DNA of 64,000 nt from assembly GCA_937928595.1 (NCBI GenBank), contig CALGJV010000026.1, forward strand, positions 62,001 through 126,000. The letters run 5' to 3'. Every line of letters begins with the position of its first letter. Positions within the stretch are counted from its first letter, which is position 1. Shown piece by piece: positions 1-7,060 of the stretch. This stretch comes from an uncultured Phycisphaerae bacterium (lineage in GTDB: Bacteria; Planctomycetota; Phycisphaerae; UBA1845; Fen-1342). The notes under the pieces were generated by a model. It made no database searches. It was not told the origin of the DNA and saw only the letters and a program-made list of their open reading frames with translations. The position numbers and the translations under genes were made by a program.

Positions 1-857
1 AGGACGCGATCCAGACCCTCACGCGCGCGGCGGCGCTGAACCCGTCCCCGCTCGCCTTCAACAGCGATCTGGCCGAGGCCTACGTCGGCGCCGGCCGGGT
101 CCAGCTCGCGCGCGGCGACCTGACCGGCGCGCTGTCACGGTTCGAGGAGGCGCGGACCCTCGCGCCCACGCTGAGTGCGGTCCGCCTGGCGCTGGCCGAG
201 GGCTACATCGCCCGCGGTACGCAGCAGGCCCAGCGGCGGCAGTACGCCGCCGCGCTGAACGACTTCACGCAGGCGGCGCCGCTTCTGCGCGGCTCCGACG
301 GCCGCAAGTTGCGGGCCACGCTGGCCGACCAGGTGTACGACGTCGGCCGGGCCCTCGAGCAGCGGCGGCAGGCGTCGGGCGGCGAGATCGACGCCGAGGT
401 CCGCGCGTTCCAGACGGCCTTCGATCTGGCCCCCCAGAAGGCCACGTACCGGCAGAAGCTGGCGGAGGCGCGCACCGCCCTCGGCGAGCAGTACGAGGTG
501 GCGGGCAAGCTCGAGAGCGCCGCGTACGCGTTCCGCCGCGCCCAGGAGCTCTTCCCCCGCCGCGACGCCTATCGCGACCGGGCGGTGAATGCCTTCCTGG
601 CCTGGGGCGACGAGCGCAGCGCCGCCTACGCCCTCTCGGATGCCGTCACCGCTTACCGCGCGGCGTACGACCTGCACACTGACAACACCACCGCCCGCAC
701 GAAGCTGGCGGAGGCGTACATCCGCCGCGGACTCGACTACAAGGAGCAGAGCGAGTTCCGCCGCGCCGCGCGTGACTTCCGTGAGGCGCTGAAGCTGTTC
801 CCCCGCAACGAGACGTACCAGGCACACTACAACAGCGTCGCCGCGTGGGAGCGCTGA
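1..857 (+). CDS. TPR-repeat protein, 5' end outside window
   Basis: The reading frame is open from base 3 and ends at a TGA at 855-857, so only about the last 284 residues are visible. The chain is almost all helical, with repeating pairs of amphipathic helices. Tetratricopeptide features recur: an Ala/Tyr-rich helix, then 'AL..F..A..L.P' about every 34 residues, for example ALSRFEEARTLAP, AFRRAQELFP and DFREALKLFPRNETY. Such repeats build protein-binding superhelices; no catalytic motif is visible. It converges on the minus-strand diguanylate cyclase 15 bp away. The partner and the N-terminal domain (kinase, secretion or assembly factor) cannot be told from this fragment. Confidence 0.75.
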   Translation, partial: DAIQTLTRAAALNPSPLAFNSDLAEAYVGAGRVQLARGDLTGALSRFEEARTLAPTLSAVRLALAEGYIARGTQQAQRRQYAAALNDFTQAAPLLRGSDGRKLRATLADQVYDVGRALEQRRQASGGEIDAEVRAFQTAFDLAPQKATYRQKLAEARTALGEQYEVAGKLESAAYAFRRAQELFPRRDAYRDRAVNAFLAWGDERSAAYALSDAVTAYRAAYDLHTDNTTARTKLAEAYIRRGLDYKEQSEFRRAARDFREALKLFPRNETYQAHYNSVAAWER

Positions 858-872
858 CGGTCCGCCGGCGCG

Positions 873-2189
873 TCATACCGGGTGGCCCGTCTCCGCGGCG
901 GGCCGCGCCCCCCCCTCCCCCGACGCCGGCCCCGCCAGCGCGATCCGGTCCTTGCCTTCGCGCTTCGCCGTCAGCAACGCCGCGTCGGCCGCGCGCAGCA
1001 GCCCGGCGCGGTCCGTCGCGTCCCACGGAAAGCACGCCAGCCCGCCGCTGATCGTGACCGGCCCCGGCGCCTGTGCGCCCAGACACTGGAACCGATGCCC
1101 GCGGATGACCGCCCCGAACCGCTCGGCCAACGCCACCGCCGACGTCGGATGCTGCGAGCCCGGCACGCGCGGCCGCTCGGCATCCCAGAAGATCACCGCG
1201 AACTCGTCGCCGCCGTAGCGGGCCACGACGTCCCGCTCGCGGCAGCAACGGGTGAGCAGCGTCGCCACCTCGCGCAGCAGCGCGTCGCCCGTGTCGTGGC
1301 CGTAGCGGTCGTTGTACGTCTTGAAGTCATCGATATCGAACAGCAGCACGGTCAGGCGCCGGCGGCCGGCGCGGCATTCGTCCAGCAGGCGGTCGAGCAC
1401 CCCCTCGAAGTAGCGCCGGTTGCGCAGTCCGCTCAGGTCGTCGCGCCAGGCCAGATCCTGCCAGTGCGCCTGCTCACGGGCCTGAGCGACCAGCGCCTCG
1501 ACCAGCACGGCGTAGTCCGCGAGGCGCGCGGCGTCGCGCGCCGTGTACGCCCCCGTCCGCCGCCGCCCCACCGCGAGGCACCCGACCGCCGCGCCGCCGC
1601 GCAGCACAGGCTCCGACAGCACGGCGGCGCACTCCGGCTCTCCGTCGGTCGCGCTCAGTTCATCGACGCTCACACGAAGCCCGACCGCATCGAACGCTTC
1701 CCGAAGGAGGCGCGCCAGCCGCGCCAGCACCGCCGCCGGACCCTCGCGCAGGTTCCGCAGCACGTCGCTCAACCCGTGCAACTCCGCCAGCGTCGGTCCA
1801 CTTTCGGTCCCCGCGGCCGGCGCGACCGCCGGCGGCCCCGCCGCCCGCACCCGCAGCGCGGTCGCCAGGTCGTCGCCCGCGAGCGGCTCCAGCACGTAGT
1901 CGTCGGCCCCCGCCTTCAGCGCTTCCAGCGCGTGCGGCTCGGCCGCCGTCGGACAGGCGAGCACGATCCGTGCGTCTGCGGCGACCTGCCGCAGGTGCGG
2001 GAGCACGCGGCGCACGTCAGCGCCGGTTCCCAGGGCCAGCACGATGCCGCTCGGACGCTCGTGCCCGGCCGCCCATAGGCCCGCCAAGAGCGTCCCCCGG
2101 CCCAGCACATCGCACTCGGGCAGCGCCCGCGCGACGTCGCCGCGTAGCTCCGACGAGCCAATCACCAGCAGGCGCGGGCGCTCCGCCAT
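873..2189 (-). CDS. Diguanylate cyclase with degenerate receiver domain
   Basis: The 438-residue protein should make cyclic di-GMP from two GTP. The C-terminal GGDEF domain is intact: GGDEF at about residues 326-330, the product-inhibition site RERD at 317-320 with the canonical five-residue spacing, and 'DLSGLRNRRYF' opening the domain. Residues 1-115 have a response-regulator fold pattern (GADDYVLEPL near the end), but the acidic pocket is missing, the phospho-acceptor position reads ALGTGAD instead of LLDxxMP, and the usual KP lysine is Glu. It is therefore probably a pseudo-receiver. The middle (about 130-235) looks like a GAF-type sensory domain. It lies 77 bp downstream of another receiver-like gene on the same strand and probably shares its transcript. 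Confidence 0.88.
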   Translation of the reverse strand: MAERPRLLVIGSSELRGDVARALPECDVLGRGTLLAGLWAAGHERPSGIVLALGTGADVRRVLPHLRQVAADARIVLACPTAAEPHALEALKAGADDYVLEPLAGDDLATALRVRAAGPPAVAPAAGTESGPTLAELHGLSDVLRNLREGPAAVLARLARLLREAFDAVGLRVSVDELSATDGEPECAAVLSEPVLRGGAAVGCLAVGRRRTGAYTARDAARLADYAVLVEALVAQAREQAHWQDLAWRDDLSGLRNRRYFEGVLDRLLDECRAGRRRLTVLLFDIDDFKTYNDRYGHDTGDALLREVATLLTRCCRERDVVARYGGDEFAVIFWDAERPRVPGSQHPTSAVALAERFGAVIRGHRFQCLGAQAPGPVTISGGLACFPWDATDRAGLLRAADAALLTAKREGKDRIALAGPASGEGGARPAAETGHPV

Positions 2190-2266
2190 CGCGCGCTTAC
2201 CAACCCTTCCTCAGAGAGGGCCGGGCTGCGGACCGCCGCGCCCACGCGCGGGGCTGCCGCCGGCCG

Positions 2267-2929
2267 TCACCGTCGCGTGGCATCACCCTCGTCGAGCAAT
2301 GCCGCCAATTCCTCGGCCGTCAGTACGGCACGGGAGTCCGGGTTCGCGCCGCCTGCCGCGCGCGCCGCCGGTCCATCCGCCGCCCGCGGCATCCCGGACA
2401 TCGGCACGCCTGCCGCGGGCGCCTGCGCTCCACCGGCCGGCACCGGCCGCGGCAGCACACTCCGCTCCGTCGGCGGATCGCCAACCAAGAGGCGTCGGAG
2501 TGCATCCGTCGGCGGCTCAGCCAGCAACTGCCGGAGCGCCGCGGGCGAGCGACAGCTCATGGTGCGCGGCCATCCGTCCGCCAACCCCGCGCCGGCCAGC
2601 TCGCCGTACACGATGATGCCTGTGCGCGGCCAGGTCTGCCGGATGAAGCCGACCAGTTCCAGCTCGTCCGGGCGCAGGGCGTCGACGGCTACGAGCGCAA
2701 GGTCCGGAACCAGGTCAAAATCCAGCAGAAGATGAGCGCAAGCGGCGTACGCGTCGTCGAACGCGCGGCTCGCCACACCATGCCCTGTGAGCCACTCGTC
2801 GACCGCGACCGTCAGCGCCGCCGGCCCCGTCCGGACATGAATTGCGCTGCGGACGTCGTACACCGGCCACACCTGTCGAGAAGCTGGCGCTCCTTGAGCC
2901 CCGGACCTCGCTTTGCCTATCTTACGCAA
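2267..2929 (-). CDS. Receiver-like protein of unknown function
   Basis: I do not recognise the family. The 220-residue product has a Rossmann/receiver-like alternation in its first 150 residues ('LVAVDALRPDELELVGFIRQTWPRTGIIVYGEL'-type strands and helices), then a Pro/Ala-rich linker, then a short acidic helix 'LTAEELAALLDEGDA' at the C-terminus. The codon at 2927-2929 is TTG; in-frame GTG codons about 19 and 22 residues further in are alternative starts, so the N-terminus is uncertain. Its position just upstream of the pseudo-receiver diguanylate cyclase suggests the two work together, perhaps as a nonphosphorylated sensing pair. That is inference from context only. Confidence 0.6.
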   Translation of the reverse strand: MRKIGKARSGAQGAPASRQVWPVYDVRSAIHVRTGPAALTVAVDEWLTGHGVASRAFDDAYAACAHLLLDFDLVPDLALVAVDALRPDELELVGFIRQTWPRTGIIVYGELAGAGLADGWPRTMSCRSPAALRQLLAEPPTDALRRLLVGDPPTERSVLPRPVPAGGAQAPAAGVPMSGMPRAADGPAARAAGGANPDSRAVLTAEELAALLDEGDATRR

Positions 2930-3093
2930 AGGCCCCCGCGCGTGTCAAAAACCGCTTCCGCCGACCAGCCGTTCGCGCCGCGAATCCCACCGCGCCTCGA
3001 CATCAAGGCCGCTGCGAGCCGCGATTATTCGGGCGTGGCGGCCAGTCGATCAGCCGACATCGACGCAACGGCCGGATAACGAGGCGCAGCGAA

Positions 3094-3125
3094 CGGGGCC
3101 GCCGACTTCGCCGCCGACGGCCCCG
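3094..3125. terminator. Hairpin after the 3163-4221 lipoprotein gene
   Basis: CGGGGCCG at 3094-3101 pairs perfectly with CGGCCCCG at 3118-3125. The hairpin lies about 40 bases past the minus-strand stop codon at 3163. There is no good U-run, so it may stabilise the 3' end or assist Rho-dependent termination rather than act as a classical terminator. Confidence 0.35.
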
Positions 3126-3162
3126 ATTGGTTCGTGATGCGCTTCGCTCCAGCGCTGCGCCG

Positions 3163-4221
3163 TTAGCGGACGCCCGCGCGCGAGTCGAAGGTGTGTGCCC
3201 GCGAGCCCGACGCGTCCGTCACCTGCCAGAGAAGCTGCGGATACGGCGGGTCCGTGTCGTCCCGTACGAAAACGTAATCGATGCGGCCGCCGCGGAGGAA
3301 CACGTTGCACAGGCCCGGGACGCCGCTGACGGTCGAAGCCGTCAGGTTGGACGCTCCGAGGATCGCCCACGGCTCGCTGCCCAGGCCGCAACTGCAACCC
3401 GTACCCTGAATCTCGTCCGGAACGCGGCGACCCGAGTTGAACCCCAGCGCCCGCGAGCCGGCCAGAAGATCGTTCTCATCGACGTAGTAGAACGCGTCCT
3501 GGCGACAGACCGGGTCCGGCGCCGTCTGCTCGCCCGAGGAACAAGGTGACACGAGGCTCCGGCTGATCTTCAGGGAGGACCCCGCCCCGATCCCCGGGTT
3601 GTGGAAGAGGATCAGGTCAGGCACAGGCACTGACGCGCCGGCACTGGTGAAAAAACCGTCGTAAGTCGGCGCGCCGCTGCCCTGGGCGGGCGCGATCGCC
3701 GACGCCAGCGATACGCCGCCGCTACCGCCCGAGCCGCGGAACTGCCCGTTGCGGTGGAAGTAGTACAGGGCGGGCCCCACGATGCAGTAGTTTCCGAACT
3801 CGCGGGCGCTGCCGGCCGGTACCGAGACGTAGCCGAAGGAGGTGTAGAGCCCGACATCGTCGGGACACACCGCCCCGTCCGGGTACTCGGTGCTTTGCAC
3901 GAACGCGACCAGCACGAGGAAGTAGTGAATGTAGTCGGTCGATTGGTTCCGCATCGAGATGCGGACGAACTTGCGGCTCTGCGTCTCGTTGCAGGGATCG
4001 ATCGTCCCGGTGGTTCCCCCGAGGCTGCCGCCGGTCGACCGACCGCTGCCGCCCGGGCCCCCGGTCGTCGTGCCACCGCCGACGTACGGGAACGGTGAGC
4101 CGCCGAAGTTCGAGAACGCGCCGCCGCCCCCGCACCCCACCGTCGCGACCGCCGACGCGAACCCCAACCCCAGCACCATCGCCGGCCTGCGCCAGCCGGG
4201 CGCGCTTCGTGACGTCACCAT
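3163..4221 (-). CDS. Secreted lipoprotein, Gly/Ser-rich, unknown function
   Basis: Starting at the ATG at 4219-4221 the product is 352 residues; an upstream in-frame start at 4287 would add 22 residues that do not look like a signal sequence. The N-terminus has basic residues, a hydrophobic stretch 'MVLGLGFASAVATVGC' and a cysteine followed by Gly, so it is probably a lipoprotein although the lipobox (TVGC) is weak. A flexible Gly/Ser/Thr linker of about 50 residues leads to a beta-rich, Cys-containing body with no domain I recognise. The cysteines could form disulfides outside the cytoplasm. Its promoter probably includes TATAGT on the minus strand (4314-4319). Confidence 0.7.
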   Translation of the reverse strand: MVTSRSAPGWRRPAMVLGLGFASAVATVGCGGGGAFSNFGGSPFPYVGGGTTTGGPGGSGRSTGGSLGGTTGTIDPCNETQSRKFVRISMRNQSTDYIHYFLVLVAFVQSTEYPDGAVCPDDVGLYTSFGYVSVPAGSAREFGNYCIVGPALYYFHRNGQFRGSGGSGGVSLASAIAPAQGSGAPTYDGFFTSAGASVPVPDLILFHNPGIGAGSSLKISRSLVSPCSSGEQTAPDPVCRQDAFYYVDENDLLAGSRALGFNSGRRVPDEIQGTGCSCGLGSEPWAILGASNLTASTVSGVPGLCNVFLRGGRIDYVFVRDDTDPPYPQLLWQVTDASGSRAHTFDSRAGVR

Positions 4222-4313
4222 GCCTGTTCGCTCCGGAAACCAGCCGGCTTGTGCCGTCGCGGGGTCAGACCGTCCATCGCGGCGCACGGCGCCGCCTGAC
4301 CCGCACCGAGGGA

Positions 4314-4319
4314 ACTATA
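4314..4319 (-). promoter_or_regulatory. Possible -10 box for the lipoprotein at 3163-4221
   Basis: Read on the minus strand, TATAGT lies about 93 bases upstream of the chosen ATG. No convincing -35 accompanies it. Confidence 0.3.
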
Positions 4320-4433
4320 CCGCCCCGCCATGTGGGCGACAAGCCGCGACCGCTCCCGCCGATCGCCGCCGGGCTGCGTTTGCGTCTCGTGCCCGCCGCG
4401 CGCAAACTGTCCGCGGGGTCGCGGAGTGCGGCC

Positions 4434-4877
4434 ATGAGCAGCGAGAGTGGCGTGCCCTCGAAAGTCCTGATCGCCGACGACAACCCGCAGATCCTCGAAC
4501 TGCTCGAGGCCTACCTCGAACCGCTCGGCGTCGCCGTGCGCCTGGCCAGCAACGGCGAGGCCGTGCTGGCTGCCGTCGAGGCGGACGAGCCCGATCTGAT
4601 CCTCCTCGACATCATGATGCCGCGCCGCAGCGGATTCGAGGTCTGCCGCACGCTCAAGGACGATCCCCGCTATCGCGACATCCCGATCATCATGGTCACC
4701 GCGCTGCACGAACTGGGCGACCTCGAGCGGGCCCGCGAGTGCGGCGCCGACGATTTCCTCAGCAAGCCCGTCAACAAGATCGAACTCATTACCCGGGTGC
4801 AGAACCTGCTCAGGATTCGCCACCTGAAACGCGCAGGCGACGGCCCGCCCGACCCGCCCCCGCCGCCGGAAGCCTGA
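4434..4877 (+). CDS. Single-domain response regulator (CheY-like)
   Basis: The 147-residue product is a stand-alone receiver domain with all key residues: the acidic pair in 'VLIADDN', the phospho-acceptor Asp in 'LILLDIMMP', the Thr in 'IIMVTAL' and the Lys in 'DDFLSKPVN'. A short Pro-rich tail follows and there is no DNA-binding or enzymatic output domain, so it probably works by binding a partner or in a phosphorelay. The ATG at 4434 is preferred because GGAG lies eight bases upstream and the receiver fold starts right after it; the longer upstream frame has no domain. No histidine kinase is adjacent, so its partner is elsewhere. Confidence 0.9.
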   Translation: MSSESGVPSKVLIADDNPQILELLEAYLEPLGVAVRLASNGEAVLAAVEADEPDLILLDIMMPRRSGFEVCRTLKDDPRYRDIPIIMVTALHELGDLERARECGADDFLSKPVNKIELITRVQNLLRIRHLKRAGDGPPDPPPPPEA

Positions 4878-5216
4878 GCGCATCCGTTCGCACATGGGCA
4901 CGCCGCATCCGGCCGAGGAGCCGGTCGGCCGGCGCCGTGCCCCAGCCTTGGGGGCCGTCCGCGCCGCGCCCCCCCACCCCTGGTTGACGCGATCCGCCGC
5001 TCGCCCGGCGGGCCGTTGCCAAGGCGACCGTCGCGACGTACACTGCGCGTAGCGGTGGCAACGGTGCCGAAAGGCGCGCGGACAGTTGCAACCGCCACGG
5101 GGGACGCGGTTTCCGGTCAACCGGTGCGGCTCACGCAGTTGTTTCGGCAGAGTCACAGCGGGCGGCGCCACCGCTTGTGCGTGCGCGCCGATCCCAGCAC
5201 AGCGAGACAGGCCAGT
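4878..5216 (+). other. Intergenic leader region of rho
   Basis: This 339-bp stretch has no supportable gene. It carries a good promoter (-35 at 5016, -10 at 5039) and then a leader of about 165 nt before the rho start. Rho genes are often autoregulated through their leaders, so the long leader may matter, but I see no clear hairpin or small ORF in it. Confidence 0.5.
5016..5044 (+). promoter_or_regulatory. Predicted promoter of rho
   Basis: TTGCCA (5016-5021) and TACACT (5039-5044) are separated by exactly 17 bases, a sigma-70-type arrangement. Transcription would start near 5051. Confidence 0.45.
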
Positions 5217-6377
5217 ATGCCAGCCAATGGAACTCGGGGCACGGGTGGACCCGCCGGCGTGGCGGTTGGGGACGTCAGCGAAGGATTGCTCGAACTGGAC
5301 CAGCAGGGCGCAGGCTTCCTGCGCTTCGCGGCCCGCAACTACGCCGCCCGTCCGGACGATCCGTACGTGTCCCCCGACGCAATCCGCAAGTTCGGCCTGC
5401 GCGGCGGCGAGCTGCTCCGCGGCCCGACCGGACCGGTCGAGGGCAAGGGCAACCGGCGCGTCCGACTCGTGCGGATCGAGGCGATCAACGGCGTGGCGGC
5501 GGACCGGTGGGAGTCGCCCACGCCCCTGGCCGACACGGTCGCGATCGACCCGACCCAGGCCCTGCGCTTCAGCACGCCCGGCGGCCCGCTCACGATGCGC
5601 GTGGTGGACCTGTTTACGCCGATCGGGCGCGGTCAGCGCGGGCTGATCGTCGCACCGCCCCGTACCGGCAAGACGATCCTGCTTCAGCAGATGGCGCACG
5701 GGATCGCGGTCAACCACCCCGAGGTCTACATGATCGTGCTGCTCATCGACGAGCGGCCCGAGGAAGTGACCGAGATGCGGCGCAATGTCCGTGGCGAGGT
5801 CGTCGCCTCCAGCAACGACCAGGACGTGCTCTCGCACGTGCGCGTCGCGCGACTCGTCATCGAAAAGGCCCGCCGCATGGTCGAGCTCGGCGGGCACATC
5901 GTCGTGCTGCTGGACTCGATCACGCGCCTGGCCCGCGCCTTCAACGCCTTCGTCGGTTCGAGCGGCCGCACGATGACCGGCGGTCTCGACATCCGCGCGC
6001 TCCAGGAGCCCAAGCAGATCTTCGGCTCGGCCCGCAACATCGAGGGGGGCGGCTCGCTGACCATCATCGCCTCGGCGCTGGTCGACACCGGCAGCCGGGC
6101 CGACGACTTCATCTTCCAGGAGTTCAAGGGCACCGGGAACATGGAGCTCGTGCTCAGCCGCGAGCTCGCCAACCTGCGCATCTGGCCCGCGATGGACCTG
6201 CACCAGTCCGGCACGCGGAAGGAAGAGAAGCTCCTGCCGCCCGACGCGCTCAAGAAAGCCTACTTCCTGCGACGGCAGCTCGGCGACCTGCCGCCCGCCA
6301 AGCAGATGACCACGCTGCTCGACCGCATGCAGAAGTACGACACGCTCGAGGGCTTCCTCGACAGCTTGCGGGCGTAG
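5217..6377 (+). CDS. rho: Transcription termination factor Rho
   Basis: The 386-residue protein is a hexameric RNA helicase that ends transcription. The RNA-binding cold-shock-like domain is visible (about residues 20-100: 'GFLRF', 'DDPYVSPDAIRKFGLR', 'IEAING'). The ATPase domain has a Walker A 'APPRTGKT' at 146-153, a Walker B 'VVLLDSITRLARA', and the Rho signature 'GGGSLTIIASALVDTGSR' with 'FQEFKGTGNMELVLSR'. With the ATG at 5217 it lacks the N-terminal Rho_N helical domain of E. coli Rho (419 aa). A longer frame reaches back to 5016 but is low-complexity and overlaps the predicted promoter, so I reject it. The phosphoesterase gene follows 32 bp downstream. Confidence 0.96.
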   Translation: MPANGTRGTGGPAGVAVGDVSEGLLELDQQGAGFLRFAARNYAARPDDPYVSPDAIRKFGLRGGELLRGPTGPVEGKGNRRVRLVRIEAINGVAADRWESPTPLADTVAIDPTQALRFSTPGGPLTMRVVDLFTPIGRGQRGLIVAPPRTGKTILLQQMAHGIAVNHPEVYMIVLLIDERPEEVTEMRRNVRGEVVASSNDQDVLSHVRVARLVIEKARRMVELGGHIVVLLDSITRLARAFNAFVGSSGRTMTGGLDIRALQEPKQIFGSARNIEGGGSLTIIASALVDTGSRADDFIFQEFKGTGNMELVLSRELANLRIWPAMDLHQSGTRKEEKLLPPDALKKAYFLRRQLGDLPPAKQMTTLLDRMQKYDTLEGFLDSLRA

Positions 6378-6409
6378 CGGCCGCCGGGGAACACGAGGAA
6401 CGCGGCACC

Positions 6410-6976
6410 GTGATCGTCGGCATCCTCTCCGATACGCATGGCCAGGTCCGCCGCACCGCCGCCGCCGTCCGGCTGCTGCGGCGACTGGACGCGACCGCCC
6501 TCCTGCACTGCGGCGATATCGGCAGCCCGGCCGTGCTGGAAGAGCTCGCGGGCCTGCCGGCCTGGGCGGTCTGCGGCAACACGGACACGCTCGATGGCGC
6601 CTGCGAGCAGTACGCCGCGGTCCTCGGCGTCCGGCTCGCCCGACAGGGGCCGGCACGCGTCGCGCTCGGCGGCCGCACGCTGGCCCTGTGCCACGGACAC
6701 GAAGGCGGGTTCCACGGCCTGCTGGCGGCGGCCGAGGACGGCCGGCCCGCGCCGGACGGCACGCGCTACGACTACGTGCTGCACGGGCATACGCATGTCG
6801 CGGGCGTCCGGACGGTCGGGACGCTGCGCGTCGTCAACCCCGGGGCGTTGCACCGGGCGGCGGTGCACACGGTGGCCACGCTCGATCTGGACCGTGACGA
6901 CGTGCGCTTCTGGTGCGTGCCCGATGGGAAGGCGCCGGAACATGCGCCGCCGGTGCCGTACGAGCCCGGCCTGTAA
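6410..6976 (+). CDS. YfcE/MJ0936-type metallophosphoesterase
   Basis: The 188-residue protein is a small binuclear-metal phosphodiesterase. The metal-binding motifs are in order: 'GILSDTHG' (DxH), 'LHCGDIG' (GDxx), 'AVCGNTD' (GNxD), 'LCHGHEGG' and 'LHGHTH' (GHTH). Family members hydrolyse model phosphodiesters; the natural substrate is usually unknown. The start is the GTG at 6410, right before the first beta strand. It lies 32 bp after rho on the same strand and is probably co-transcribed. Downstream a hairpin at 7004-7027 separates it from the convergent dehydrogenase. Confidence 0.9.
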   Translation: MIVGILSDTHGQVRRTAAAVRLLRRLDATALLHCGDIGSPAVLEELAGLPAWAVCGNTDTLDGACEQYAAVLGVRLARQGPARVALGGRTLALCHGHEGGFHGLLAAAEDGRPAPDGTRYDYVLHGHTHVAGVRTVGTLRVVNPGALHRAAVHTVATLDLDRDDVRFWCVPDGKAPEHAPPVPYEPGL

Positions 6977-7003
6977 CAATCCGCTGCGAATTGTGACCAC
7001 GTG

Positions 7004-7027
7004 GCGTCCGACCCCTGCGTCGGACGC
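7004..7027. terminator. Hairpin between convergent genes
   Basis: GCGTCCGA (7004-7011) and TCGGACGC (7020-7027) form a perfect 8-bp stem with an 8-nt loop, in the 84-bp gap between the phosphoesterase (+) and the dehydrogenase (-). It could serve both strands. The T-run is poor. Confidence 0.5.
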
Positions 7028-7060
7028 TTGTCCGGCGCGCCGTCCCCCGTCGCGGCGCGC

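Noticed and set aside
5016-5216. Extension of Rho to an upstream start
   Set aside because: The extra 67 residues are low-complexity and overlap a good promoter; the Rho fold begins after 5217.
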